Shown here piece after piece: positions 32,946 to 41,177 of a stretch of 64,000 bases of DNA; positions within the stretch are counted from its first letter, which is position 1, and each line of letters opens with the position of its first letter. The position numbers were made by a program, and so were the translations under genes. Source of the DNA: Streptomyces anulatus. Lineage in GTDB: Bacteria; Actinomycetota; Actinomycetes; Streptomycetales; Streptomycetaceae. Under the pieces are notes generated by a model. The model saw only the letters and a program-made list of their open reading frames with translations. It searched no databases and had not been told where the DNA came from. Location of the stretch: positions 124,001 through 188,000 of the forward strand of contig NZ_JOEZ01000004.1 of the NCBI RefSeq assembly GCF_000721175.1. Reading direction: 5' to 3'.

Positions 32946-33194
32946 GAGGGTGATCCTCTCGTAAGGGTCTGACAGTGGCCGCGCACTCGGATGCAAGGGC
33001 ACGTAGGGCAACGCGGGTCACCGAAGATGAGCGGCCGGCTTCATGTCGGGACGGGCGATTCACGCGCAGCGCCCCGAACACCGCAGGTGAAGAGAAGGAG
33101 GTAACAGAGGATTGTTCGGCCCCAGGCGGTGCTGGGGGAGAAGGGGGGGGGCGGCGAACGGTGGCGCCGACGTGTGGATGCTGAGACCGCGCCC

Positions 33195-34167
33195 CTAGCC
33201 GACGAGTCGCGAAGCCTCCGCGCTCACCAGGGCGCGCCGCATCGACGGCTCAGCTTGCCGCAGCAGAGCCACCGTGCGGGCGAGCGAGGAACGCGGCACT
33301 GTGCGCAGCAGCACGGAGGCAACGTCTTCTCGGAATGCGTAAGTACCGGGGCGACCGGGGACGGCACGGAGCAGGCCGCTCAGAATCACCTCGGCCAGGT
33401 GGCTCGGGCACGGAGCCGTCCCGATCGAGCGGTGCATCAACTGCATCACCGGCAAGTGGGGGACGCCTGCCGCCAAGTACCCTGCGAGACCGAACGCTTC
33501 GGGGGAAGCGGTGGCGCGGAAGCGGAGGACCAGTTCCTCAGCAGTGAGCCCCGTCAGAGAGGCGGTCCCTTCGGCCGGAAGTGCGGGCGGAATCAAGGCG
33601 ACCGCCGCCGGGACCTCGGAACCGCCACTGCCGAGGAGCGTGAACCAGTTCTCCAGCCAGGGAGAGGCGGGTTCCAGAACCGGCACAGGGATGCTGTCAG
33701 CCCCCGTGTCGGGCGCACTGTCGTACGCCGTGAAGCTCAGTGCGGAGTTGGCGGCTCCGGCGGCCGGGGCGTAGATGCTACCGGGCGTCCCGGGCAGCGC
33801 CGTGCGCTGCCACATGCGCTCCGGCAGCGGCTGAACCACCGCCACCGGGCGCACACGTGCCCAGCTGCGCAGAGTCTTGTACCAGCGTTCCCCGGCCGGA
33901 CCGGGGTGCCACTGGGGGGCTGGAGCAGTCACTGAGCACGAGGGTTACCAGTCGGTCGTCCTCGCCTTGTCGCCCTCGCAGCGTGCCATCGGCCTTGAGA
34001 ACGGCCACCGTCACACTCTGGAAAGGGCCACTCCGGGCGAGGGACTGGCGCAGCTCCCGCAGCAACGGCCTCCACATTGCCATCGTGGGTCCGGCATCGA
34101 AGACAAGCTGGAGGCGATACGCCGGAGCCCTGTTCACGGCTGAGGCCGTGCTCGTCCGTATGGTCAC
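33195..34167 (-). pseudogene. SAV_2336-like gene with a one-base frameshift
   Basis: GTG at 34167 (AAGGAG upstream) opens VTIRTSTASAVNRAPAYRLQ, then LVFDAGPTMAMWRPLLRELR and LVTLVLSDCSS. At the C6 run on the minus strand (G6 at 33914-33919) the frame shifts. The continuation PQWHPGPAGERWYKTLRSWA, RVRPVAVVQPLPERMW, VILSGLLRAVPGRPGTYAF and LLRTVPRSSLARTVALL is in the next frame. Removing one C restores a single protein of about 323 residues. These are hallmarks of SAV_2336-type proteins found in Streptomyces conflict-type loci. The usual N-terminal part is missing as well. A GTG at 33932 could start the 3' part alone but has no ribosome binding site. Confidence 0.7.
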
Positions 34168-34196
34168 GTCGTCTCCTTGGGGCCTTGGCGAGGGGG

Positions 34197-34292
34197 CGAG
34201 GCCCGGACCGGACGGGGGGTGTCGGTCCGGGCCTCGCGGCCCCGGCCGCCGAGGGGAGTGCCACGGCCAGGGCGAGCCGCGCGAAGCGCGGC
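34197..34292 (-). promoter_or_regulatory. Leader with two stable hairpins
   Basis: The 170-nt leader after promoter copy 3 contains a perfect 14-bp stem (CGAGGCCCGGACCG 34197-34210, CGGTCCGGGCCTCG 34223-34236) and a perfect 8-bp stem (GAGCCGCG / CGCGGCTC) around 34272-34292. It could attenuate transcription of the SAV_2336-like gene. Confidence 0.5.
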
Positions 34293-34342
34293 TCCTTCGG
34301 AATTGGCTTGGTGTGGGGCGGCTTCCCGCCTTCACGACAACC

Positions 34343-34371
34343 ACAATACACACTGGAGCAGAAATACACAA
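34343..34371 (-). promoter_or_regulatory. Shared promoter motif, copy 3
   Basis: On the minus strand, -35 TTGTGT (34371-34366), a 17-nt spacer and -10 TATTGT (34348-34343), followed by GGTTG. It drives the SAV_2336-like gene after a long structured leader, and possibly the ligase gene beyond it. Confidence 0.75.
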
Positions 34372-34537
34372 CGCTCCATTTTCTGGGCCGGGTCCGTCAC
34401 AAGTAACTGACCACCCTGCCCCGTTGCGTCTTCCCTTTCGGCGAACCTGGTCGCCGGAGAAGCCCAGGAGCGGCGGCGCGCCCCTCCGCACGCCGGCCCC
34501 TGCGGTCGCCTAAGCCGCGCCGTCCTGGGTCTGGTTC

Positions 34538-34864
34538 TCAACACGATGCAGCACGTGGGGGGGCGATGAGGTCAGCGCCGCCGTCATCCCACCGCACGGC
34601 CTGGAAGGCGTACGGGGCGGCGCCCTCGGCCATGCCGAAGGTGTGCCCGGAGCGTTCCGTTCCCCGGGCCCGCATGACGACGTGCGTTCCGTCCGCGTAG
34701 TAGGTGAGCGTGGGATCGAACATGGTCGCAGGGCGGGTCACGTCCGATGCCAGGGGGCGTGCACGGATCACGATGTCGGCGACCTTGTCGGCGTCGACCC
34801 CGGGGATGTTCATGCGCCGGTCGGGCTCGACCTTCCAGGGCAGGCCGGGGAACAGGCGGGTCAC
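34538..34864 (-). CDS. Hypothetical protein, possibly the 3' part of a split gene
   Basis: The 108-residue protein starts at GTG 34864 with no clear ribosome binding site. It contains IPGVDADKVADIVIRARPLA and TYYADGTHVVMRARGTERSG, a beta-rich soluble sequence. The frame is open upstream to the TGA of the preceding 79-residue gene, and the intervening codons read as an acidic, protein-like stretch (NEPTEEASDEAWEWVRAQV). The two frames may therefore be one gene split by a nonsense mutation. The family is unknown. Confidence 0.5.
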   Translation of the reverse strand: MTRLFPGLPWKVEPDRRMNIPGVDADKVADIVIRARPLASDVTRPATMFDPTLTYYADGTHVVMRARGTERSGHTFGMAEGAAPYAFQAVRWDDGGADLIAPPRAASC

Positions 34865-34930
34865 CTGCGCGCGGACCCACTCCCACGCCTCGTCCGAGGC
34901 CTCCTCGGTGGGCTCGTTCGCAGAGGAGTG

Positions 34931-35170
34931 TCAGCCCTCGGCGCAGTCCGCGCCCTGTGTGCCGAGGAGGGCCATCACCTCGGCGCGGGTGATCTCGTCC
35001 GGGAGTTGGGTGCCGGCCTGCAAGCGGTGGACGTACCGGTGGAAGAGCTGGAGGGCCAGGGACTCGCCGTCCAGGCGGTGGGCGTAGACGATCCGCAGGA
35101 CCGTCCCGTGTCCCTCGGAGTCGGGGACCAAGGTGGCGATGGCGGGCGGCGGTGTGGTGTTGATGGCCAT
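34931..35170 (-). CDS. Small hypothetical protein
   Basis: The 79-residue protein starts at ATG 35170 (GGAG, 7-nt spacing). It has TVLRIVYAHRLDGESLALQL and FHRYVHRLQAGTQLPDEITR and ends LLGTQGADCAEG. The end of the frame at TGA 34931-34933 is in phase with the next gene, with no shift between them. It belongs to the long operon behind promoter copy 4. The function is unknown. Confidence 0.5.
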   Translation of the reverse strand: MAINTTPPPAIATLVPDSEGHGTVLRIVYAHRLDGESLALQLFHRYVHRLQAGTQLPDEITRAEVMALLGTQGADCAEG

Positions 35171-35248
35171 GAGAGGGCTCCGTTTCGTGCAGGGGTGAGA
35201 AGGTGAGCGGCGGCCGGCCGCGGGATGCGGCACTGCCGCCGCGCCGGG

Positions 35249-36154
35249 TCAGGAGGGTGGAACGAACTGCCACGGCCAAAACGGCGGGCGGGTCGTGGTG
35301 GGGTACAGCACCGGCCGGGCCTTCTGCTCGGCGCTCGCCCGCTCGGCGCGCCCTTGTACGGCCTGCTCCAGAAGCCGGGGATGCTTCAGGGCGTCGCCGC
35401 AGGAGACGGTTACGTGCCGGCCGAGCCTCCAGAGCTGCGCGTTCACGGCGCAGCACGCGGCGTTGAGTGGGTCGAGGTCGTTCAGCCACCAGCGGTACTC
35501 GGCGGGGTCGGCGCCGAAGTACCGCATCGTGGCAGCGGCGGCCCGGGTCATCGTGCCGGTCCCGGCCGCGGGTTCGAGGAGCAGATCGCCGGGCCTGCGG
35601 TCGGCGGAGAGAAGGATGTCGCCGACGTTGTCGGCGGCCGCCGCCGGGGTGAAGAACTCGCCGGTCGACTGTCGTTCGCTGTAGCTGCGCATCCGGGTGA
35701 TGAGCAGGCCGAGGACATCGTCGGACTCGGCGCGGGCGGTGTCGGAGCAGTACTCCAGCAGCCCTGCGCGCAGGAGGATCCGGGCGTAGTCGGCCAGGCC
35801 GCGGACGTCGCTGTCGGTGGGGTGGGAGAGCCAGTCGTGGAGCGGGCGGGCGGCCTCGGTCAGGTCCGGGTCGTAGGTCCAGAACGAGTTCCATCCCGCT
35901 CGAAGGGTGTCGACGAGCTGTTCGTCGTCGAGGGGGAGCAGGAGCGGGCCGTAGTCGGGGCCGTCCGGCCGTGAAGGCGCGCAGAGGGCGAGCGCGGCCA
36001 GGGTGCCGACCGCGATGGCCCGGTCGCCGGAGCCCCCGCGGTTGGATGTCCACCAGGCGTGTGCGGCGTCTGCGATGGCGTGGGCGTGGTCCCGCCCGCT
36101 TTCGGGCGCCATGGCGCGGCGCAGTCCGGCGGGCGGGATGCCGTACAGGGTCAC
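35249..36154 (-). CDS. N6-adenine methyltransferase-like protein lacking NPPF
   Basis: The 301-residue protein has a helical N-terminal half, then MRSYSERQSTGEFFTPAAAA (the G-E-F-x-T-P start of HsdM-type methylases) and DLLLEPAAGTGTMTRAAAAT, the S-adenosylmethionine loop. Where the catalytic NPPF/Y should be, the C-terminus reads TTTRPPFWPWQFVPPS, with Arg in place of Asn, so catalysis is doubtful. It shares this layout with the protein at 52.3-53.3 kb. GTG at 36154 overlaps the stop of the upstream gene. It may be a catalytically dead DNA-binding or regulatory subunit. Confidence 0.7.
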   Translation of the reverse strand: MTLYGIPPAGLRRAMAPESGRDHAHAIADAAHAWWTSNRGGSGDRAIAVGTLAALALCAPSRPDGPDYGPLLLPLDDEQLVDTLRAGWNSFWTYDPDLTEAARPLHDWLSHPTDSDVRGLADYARILLRAGLLEYCSDTARAESDDVLGLLITRMRSYSERQSTGEFFTPAAAADNVGDILLSADRRPGDLLLEPAAGTGTMTRAAAATMRYFGADPAEYRWWLNDLDPLNAACCAVNAQLWRLGRHVTVSCGDALKHPRLLEQAVQGRAERASAEQKARPVLYPTTTRPPFWPWQFVPPS

Positions 36155-36708
36155 GCCGCGCTCCCCGGCCCCTGCGCGATGAGGCGGTCGAGCTCGGCGA
36201 CGAACGGCGGCAGGAGGGTCCGCTTGCTGCCCGGGCGCCGGGAGCCGAAGGGCCGCAGAATCCCGGGGTGGCCGCTGCGCTGGAAGTCGCTGTCGATGAT
36301 CCAGGTCGGGTCTCCGGGCATCCGGGACAGGCGGTAGGCGGCCTTGTTGAGCAGTGTGCTGTGTTCGAAGAGGAGGAGTTCGGCGTACCAGCCGGTGACG
36401 GCTCCGGCCTGGCGCTCCTCAAGGACCGGTACGACGCCGGTGTGCTCCAGGGCGTTGTCCTCGTCCCGGACGGTGGTGGTGAATGTCTGGGCGGTGCGCA
36501 GCGGGGCCAGGACCCGTTCTGCGGCTCGATGGGCTTCGGGGTAGCCGATCGGGTCGGCGATCAGGCACCGTCCGGCGAGGGTGAGCGGATCGTGGGTGGC
36601 GGAGGCGGGGAGATCCAGCGGTGCGAGCTCCCGCAACAGCGCCTCGTGACCGAGGGTGGCGAGGTACCAGTGCTGCTGAGTACGGGTGTTCGGGGGCATG
36701 GTGTCCAT
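36151..36708 (-). CDS. Hypothetical protein coupled to the methyltransferase-like gene
   Basis: The 185-residue protein is unrecognised. It contains HWYLATLGHEALLRELAPLD, AGAVTGWYAELLLFEHSTLL and DPTWIIDSDFQRSGHPGILR, a soluble alpha/beta sequence. ATG at 36708 follows AGGAAGGG, and its TGA overlaps the start of the methyltransferase-like gene (GTGA), so the two products are probably made together and might form a complex. The context suggests a DNA-related role, but nothing in the protein shows it. Confidence 0.55.
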   Translation of the reverse strand: MDTMPPNTRTQQHWYLATLGHEALLRELAPLDLPASATHDPLTLAGRCLIADPIGYPEAHRAAERVLAPLRTAQTFTTTVRDEDNALEHTGVVPVLEERQAGAVTGWYAELLLFEHSTLLNKAAYRLSRMPGDPTWIIDSDFQRSGHPGILRPFGSRRPGSKRTLLPPFVAELDRLIAQGPGSAA

Positions 36709-36760
36709 GAGGCCCTTCCTGGGGGCGGCGGGCGCTGGCGGATGGATTGCGCCCAGCGGG

Positions 36761-37123
36761 TCAGTTCGGGGGTGCGTCGTGGCGGCGGGGTCGGCCGCGG
36801 TGAAGGCCGATGACGGTGCCGACCTCGAAGCCGCGGGCCAGGCCGAAGACTTCGCCCATGCGCCTGCGGGTCTCGGTGCTCTGCCGCTCACGTCCGGGCA
36901 CGTAGAAGCCGTCCTGGGTGAGGAGGCTGATGATCTTGGCATTGACGTCGGCGCGGGTGACATCGAGTGCGGTGACGCGGCCGTGCGTGGTGTAGCGGCG
37001 GCTGTCGATGCCGACGAAGGCGTCGTCGGTGCCGATGGTGAGAATCTCTCCGGGGTTGGTCCAGTTGTAGTCCGTGGCGGACACGCGGTAGTGCTGGTCG
37101 AAGGCGGGGATGATTAGTTTCAT
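36761..37123 (-). CDS. Hypothetical protein
   Basis: The 120-residue soluble protein starts MKLIIPAFDQHYRVSATDYN and continues AFVGIDSRRYTTHGRVTALD and RRMGEVFGLARGFEVGTVIG. It is strand-rich in the first half. ATG at 37123 is 75 bases downstream of the preceding gene, across a strong hairpin. No known family was seen; it is one of the conserved-looking small proteins of the promoter-copy-4 operon. Confidence 0.5.
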   Translation of the reverse strand: MKLIIPAFDQHYRVSATDYNWTNPGEILTIGTDDAFVGIDSRRYTTHGRVTALDVTRADVNAKIISLLTQDGFYVPGRERQSTETRRRMGEVFGLARGFEVGTVIGLHRGRPRRHDAPPN

Positions 37124-37147
37124 CGGGTGTGTTCCGTGGCGACCCAG

Positions 37148-37191
37148 CCGGGAGCGAGCGCGGCCGCCGGGGCCGAGTTCCTCGCTCCCGG
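37148..37191 (-). terminator. Intercistronic hairpin
   Basis: CCGGGAGCGAG (37148-37158) pairs perfectly with CTCGCTCCCGG (37181-37191) around a 22-nt GC-rich loop, between the first and second genes of the promoter-copy-4 operon. Confidence 0.6.
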
Positions 37192-37198
37192 GGCTGGC

Positions 37199-37771
37199 TC
37201 AGGCGTGAGCCGCCTCGGCCTCCTCATCCTCGGCCTTGAGGTCTTCGAAGTAGTTGCGGGCGCTTTCGACCATGCCGGGGACGTCGCACCCGAAGGACTC
37301 GGCCGCGTCCAGGAGCGCCGCGAGCATGGCGGCCTCTCGTTCGGCCCCGGCGGCGGCGACGGCGCACAGGACATCGAGCTTCACGGGGTACGCCTCGCTG
37401 CGAAGTCCCTCGGCGGCCTGGTGGAGTTCATGGGCGGTGACCCGGCCGTCCGTCAGGCAGAAGACCTGAGCGACCAGATCTCCGATTACGCGATCGGCGC
37501 TTTCCTGGTCGTCCACGACCCGGTCGTCGGGGATGTTGAAGGCGATCTGGGCCATGGCCTCGGCCGCGAGGACGCCGAGCCGTACGCGCTCGGCCAGCTT
37601 GGGAACCGGCAACAGTGCCTTGGGGGCCTGCCTGTTGTAGGCCTCCAGCGCCGCGTGGGCCCATGCGGCGCGGTCCGCGAGGGTGCACTCGCGTGCGGGG
37701 TTCATGTTGACGCCGGATTCCGCGGCTGCGGTGAAGCGAGCAGCCTTGCGGTCGGGGATGGACATGTCCAC
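37199..37771 (-). CDS. Hypothetical helical protein, first gene after promoter copy 4
   Basis: The 190-residue protein is strongly helical and acidic at its end (RNYFEDLKAEDEEAEAAHA). Other landmarks are AWAHAALEAYNRQAPKALLP, RVIGDLVAQVFCLTDGRVTA and EREAAMLAALLDAAESFGCD. GTG at 37771 has GAGGAA at 7-nt spacing; ATG two codons later is an alternative. The leader is about 65 nt from promoter copy 4. It has no resemblance to a known family. Confidence 0.55.
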   Translation of the reverse strand: MDMSIPDRKAARFTAAAESGVNMNPARECTLADRAAWAHAALEAYNRQAPKALLPVPKLAERVRLGVLAAEAMAQIAFNIPDDRVVDDQESADRVIGDLVAQVFCLTDGRVTAHELHQAAEGLRSEAYPVKLDVLCAVAAAGAEREAAMLAALLDAAESFGCDVPGMVESARNYFEDLKAEDEEAEAAHA

Positions 37772-37843
37772 GGTCGTTCCTCTGGGTGAGGTTCCAGGAT
37801 GGTGGTGTGCGTGAGAGCGAAACGCCGCTCGATCACGACAACC

Positions 37844-37872
37844 ACACTACATATCGTTTCGTGAATACACAA
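37844..37872 (-). promoter_or_regulatory. Shared promoter motif, copy 4
   Basis: On the minus strand, -35 TTGTGT (37872-37867), a 17-nt spacer and -10 TAGTGT (37849-37844), followed by GGTTG. It heads the operon of six frames from 37.8 to 34.5 kb that includes a methyltransferase-like protein. Confidence 0.75.
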
Positions 37873-37876
37873 CGCC

Positions 37877-38212
37877 CTAGGTGTGGTGACGGACCTCTGC
37901 CCACTTCGGGTAGGGGAGTGCGGGCATGCCGAAGACCGCCCTCGACCGCTCGGCCCGATTGCGGCCGACGGGCAGGGCGTACCTGTGGGTCCTCGGGTGC
38001 CGCTGGCGCCTGGCCCCGATCTGCTCCAGTGCGGTGCGCAGCCAGGCACGCCGGTCGGACCCTGCAGGGCGCGGCGATGCGCCCAGCGCCGCGATGCGCC
38101 GCTCGAACCCGTCGGCACCACGGTCTCCGGCGACGAACTTGGCGATCGACCGCGCCGAAGCGCGCGGGTTCTCGAAATCCCGGAGCCGGAGTGCGCCGAA
38201 CCCGGACGCCAT
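37877..38212 (-). CDS. Hypothetical protein, possibly 5'-truncated
   Basis: The 111-residue frame from ATG 38212 contains SIAKFVAGDRGADGFERRIA and RRAWLRTALEQIGARRQRHP, a basic helical protein. The frame stays open upstream for about 32 codons, back to the stop of the AbiJ-like gene, in a protein-like sequence (DEHGYLSGP, then STRTTTAEDGEMASGFGALR) without any start codon. The gene may have lost its 5' end when the AbiJ-like gene arrived. No known family was recognised. Confidence 0.45.
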   Translation of the reverse strand: MASGFGALRLRDFENPRASARSIAKFVAGDRGADGFERRIAALGASPRPAGSDRRAWLRTALEQIGARRQRHPRTHRYALPVGRNRAERSRAVFGMPALPYPKWAEVRHHT

Positions 38213-38308
38213 TTCCCCGTCTTCGGCGGTGGTCGTGCGAGTTGAGCCTTCACGGCTGGGGCCGGATAGGTACCCGTGCTCATCCGGCCCGTGCCCCGGT
38301 CTCCGGTG

Positions 38309-39715
38309 TCAGTTGGTGCGGCCGTTCACTTCGAAACGTTGGAAGAGGGCCGGCAGGAACTCCTGGAGCAGGAGCCTGGCACGTTCCGCGTCCCTGAGTT
38401 CGTCGTGGCCGAACCGGAAGACCTCGTAGCCTCGGAGCTTGAGTTCGCGGTCCCCAGCAACCAGCTCCGCGTACTTTGAGCTGTCAGGTACCTGACCGTC
38501 TTCGCGGGTGTAATGCTGGGACCCGTCGACCTCGAAAACGACGCGCTGGCCATGGGGCAGCAGGAGCAGGAAGTCCATGCGGGAGCGCAGCAGTGCTTCA
38601 GGGCCCCGCTCGCGGACTGTTTTGTGGTCCCAGTGGAGCCACACCTCGGGTAGGAGCGCCGGGAGGTCATAGACGGCAGAGCCGAGGATGTGGTGGTAGA
38701 GCTCGAAGACGTTGCGCTGCCCGGGTGAGTTGCCGGGCAGGCTGCGGCGAAGCCGGTGGTAGAGAGTCTTCTTGGCTTCGGCCCCGTCTGCGATCTTTTG
38801 GGTGTCCTGCCACCAGGCTTGGAGGTCTCGCCAGCGGATGCCGTCGCCTGTGATCTCGCGGTCGTAGACGAGGACGTTGCCGGGGTCACCGACGATCTCG
38901 ATGTCGTTGTCCACTGCGGAGAGGAATCGGATGTCCGGCTTGGTGAGCGAGGCGAAGATGATGTTCTTCGGCCGTCGGTTGTCGGCGAGCCGGGTGGAGA
39001 CCATGGTGAAGCGCGGGTAGCCGCCGTCGGCCCCGGTCTCACGCAGCTCGACTCCCGCGCTGCGGATCTGCTCGTTGATCTGTGCCACGAGGTGACGTTG
39101 GGCGGGCTCGTCGAGGAGCACGTCGGCGGAGACAGCCGATTCGAGGAAGCGGGCGAACCTCGCGTCGCCGGCCTCGAACGCCCCCAGGTGTTCGAAAAGG
39201 TCCTCGACCGACCAGTCCTCCGGGTTACGGAAGACGTGTTGCTGGATGTGCTGTCTCAGCCCCGGCGGGCGATTGGGGCTGGGAAGTAGCAGGTCAGCGA
39301 GGGATTCTTCGCGGTCGAGTACCCAGAAGCGCTCCAGCAGCGTCATGAATCGTGCTTCGTGGCGTGCCATGTCCGCCAGGTCCAGGGCTCGGGCCAGTTC
39401 GCGTCGGACCCTCTTGGGTATCGCCGGGGGTGACGACTCCGCCCAAAGCAAATCTTGTATGCCGTTGCGAGTTGCAGCGGTGAGGCTCCCACGAGCCAGG
39501 ATGCGTTGCGCGACGTGGGGGAGGTCGTTGTCGGAGACCAGGGCGTAGCTGCGTTCGATCCGTTCACGCAGCGATCCTTCTTCCTTGGGGATCTCCGGCA
39601 TGGCCAGCTCCGCGAACGCTGCGTTGAGGGTGGCGTGCGTGTTCCCGCTGAGGTGGCGTGAGACGACGACGTCCAGCAGCTGCCGAAGTCCTGAGCGATC
39701 CCTGCCGTTGACCAT
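38309..39715 (-). CDS. AbiJ-like anti-phage candidate with C-terminal PD-(D/E)xK-type nuclease
   Basis: The 468-residue protein has a helical N-terminal half and a central part resembling the AbiJ N-terminal domain type 3: RRPKNIIFASLTKPDIRFLS, DNDIEIVGDPGNVLVYDREI, RWRDLQAWWQDTQK. The C-terminus is nuclease-like: RMDFLLLLPHGQRVVFEVDG followed by SQHY, then KYAELVAGDRELKLRGYEVF, with the Asp...Glu-x-Asp arrangement of PD-(D/E)xK/Vsr-type enzymes. AbiJ proteins act in abortive infection. The gene stands alone, without a shared promoter motif, right beside the sulfur module. It looks complete, with an ATG start and a normal stop. Confidence 0.72.
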   Translation of the reverse strand: MVNGRDRSGLRQLLDVVVSRHLSGNTHATLNAAFAELAMPEIPKEEGSLRERIERSYALVSDNDLPHVAQRILARGSLTAATRNGIQDLLWAESSPPAIPKRVRRELARALDLADMARHEARFMTLLERFWVLDREESLADLLLPSPNRPPGLRQHIQQHVFRNPEDWSVEDLFEHLGAFEAGDARFARFLESAVSADVLLDEPAQRHLVAQINEQIRSAGVELRETGADGGYPRFTMVSTRLADNRRPKNIIFASLTKPDIRFLSAVDNDIEIVGDPGNVLVYDREITGDGIRWRDLQAWWQDTQKIADGAEAKKTLYHRLRRSLPGNSPGQRNVFELYHHILGSAVYDLPALLPEVWLHWDHKTVRERGPEALLRSRMDFLLLLPHGQRVVFEVDGSQHYTREDGQVPDSSKYAELVAGDRELKLRGYEVFRFGHDELRDAERARLLLQEFLPALFQRFEVNGRTN

Positions 39716-39863
39716 CAGTCGATGATCCCAGAGCTCCGCCGAGCAGTCAGCAGTTTGTAACGTCCAGGACAGCTGTCTAGGCAGTCAGGCTCGCAGTGCT
39801 GGGCGGAGGGCCGAGCGGCGCTGGTCATGGCGCGATGGGCGCCCCAGATACAGGACGCCAGGA

Positions 39864-39889
39864 CCTGCCCCGGCAGCGGCCGGGGCAGG
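39864..39889 (-). terminator. Terminator of the MBL-rhodanese/MFS transcript
   Basis: A perfect 11-bp stem (CCTGCCCCGGC 39864-39874, GCCGGGGCAGG 39879-39889) with an AGCG loop lies 8 bases past the MFS stop codon. Confidence 0.75.
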
Positions 39890-39896
39890 CGGTCGT

Positions 39897-41177
39897 TCAT
39901 TGGGTGTCGGACCGGTGCTCGGTGATCCAGCGGGCCGCCAGGAGCCCGGAGGCGGCGGTGAGGACGGCGGCGGCGATGACGGTGGCGTTCAGGCCGAGGG
40001 CGTCGGCGAGGATGCCGGCGACGAGTGCCCCGGCGGCGTAGCCGATGTCCCGCCAGAACCGGTACGTGCCAAGGGCGTTGGCCCGCCAGGCCGGGTGGGC
40101 GTGGTCGGAGATGGACGCGATGAGGGCCGGGTAGACCATGGCGGTGCCCAGGCCCAGGAAGATCGCGGACAGGATGCCCGCGAGCAGCGGCCGGTCCAGC
40201 AGGGCGAGAGCGAGGACGAAGCCGACGGCCTGGACGAGCATGCCGTAGACGATCAGGGGCTTGCGGCCGATGCGGTCGGCGAGGTGGCCGGTGGGGATCT
40301 GCCCGAGGCCCCACAGGATCGGGTAAAGGCCCTTGATCAGGCCGACGGCGGCGAGTCCGAGGCCGTGATCGGTGAAGAGCAGAGGGAAAACGCCCCAGGT
40401 CAGCCCGTCGTTGAGGTTGTTGATCAGTCCGGCTTGGCTGGCACCGCGCAGGGAGCGGTGGCGCCAGGACGCACGCGCGAAGGTGGCCTTCAGACCGGTG
40501 TCCTCATCCGTGGGCAGCGGTTTGGTGTGGTTGGCCAGTTCGAGGGCGACGTGGGCAGCGGTGTCTCGGACGACGAGGGCCAGGGCGAGGCCCGCGACGA
40601 CGAAGATGACGCCGATGAGTTCGGGGACGGGGCGCAGGCCGTAGCTGGTGGCGAGGTAGCCGGTGAGCAGGGCGGTGACGCCGACGGCGGTGTATCCGGC
40701 GGCTTCGTTCAGGCCGGTGGCGAGCCCGCGGCGGGAGGGACCGACGAGGTCGATCTTCATGTTGACGGTCATCGACCAGGTCAGGCCCTGGTTCAGGCCG
40801 AGCAGCACGTTGGCGGCGACGATCCAGCCCCAGGAAGGTGCGTAGGCGAGGGCGAAGGGGACGGGAATGCCGAGAATCCAGCCCGCCACGAGGAGCTGCT
40901 TGCGGCGGAAGCGGGCGGTGAGCGCACCGGCGGCGAGATTGGTGAACGCCTTGGTTAGGCCGAAGGCGATGATGAAGGAGAAGACGGCCAGGTCGCTGGT
41001 CAGGCCGAAGGTCTCGGAGCCGATGAGCGGGACGGTGGTGCGCTCCAGGCCGACCAGGCCGCCGACGCAGACGTTGACGACGACCAGCAGAGTGAACTGC
41101 AGCCAGTTCTCCCGTAGCCCGAGCCGTACGGGCCGCCCGGCGGCGTCGGTCGGCGTCGTGGTGGGTGTGGCGTTCAC
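39897..41177 (-). CDS. MFS transporter of the sulfur module
   Basis: The 426-residue protein has about 12 membrane helices, starting LQFTLLVVVNVCVGGLVGLE. MFS signatures are the loop-2 region AGALTARFRRKQLLVAGWIL and GHLADRIGRKPLIVYGMLVQ in the second half. A central loop (NHTKPLPTDEDTG) separates the halves. GTG at 41177 overlaps the stop of the MBL-rhodanese gene, so the two are coupled. Substrate is unknown; partners suggest export of a sulfur compound such as sulfite or thiosulfate, but this is inference. It is unrelated in detail to the second MFS protein at 46 kb. Confidence 0.85.
   Translation of the reverse strand: MNATPTTTPTDAAGRPVRLGLRENWLQFTLLVVVNVCVGGLVGLERTTVPLIGSETFGLTSDLAVFSFIIAFGLTKAFTNLAAGALTARFRRKQLLVAGWILGIPVPFALAYAPSWGWIVAANVLLGLNQGLTWSMTVNMKIDLVGPSRRGLATGLNEAAGYTAVGVTALLTGYLATSYGLRPVPELIGVIFVVAGLALALVVRDTAAHVALELANHTKPLPTDEDTGLKATFARASWRHRSLRGASQAGLINNLNDGLTWGVFPLLFTDHGLGLAAVGLIKGLYPILWGLGQIPTGHLADRIGRKPLIVYGMLVQAVGFVLALALLDRPLLAGILSAIFLGLGTAMVYPALIASISDHAHPAWRANALGTYRFWRDIGYAAGALVAGILADALGLNATVIAAAVLTAASGLLAARWITEHRSDTQ

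Noticed and set aside
33143..33151. G9 run between the ligase and SAV_2336-like genes
   Set aside because: It is noncoding here. It may be prone to length variation, but no reading frame or promoter depends on it visibly.
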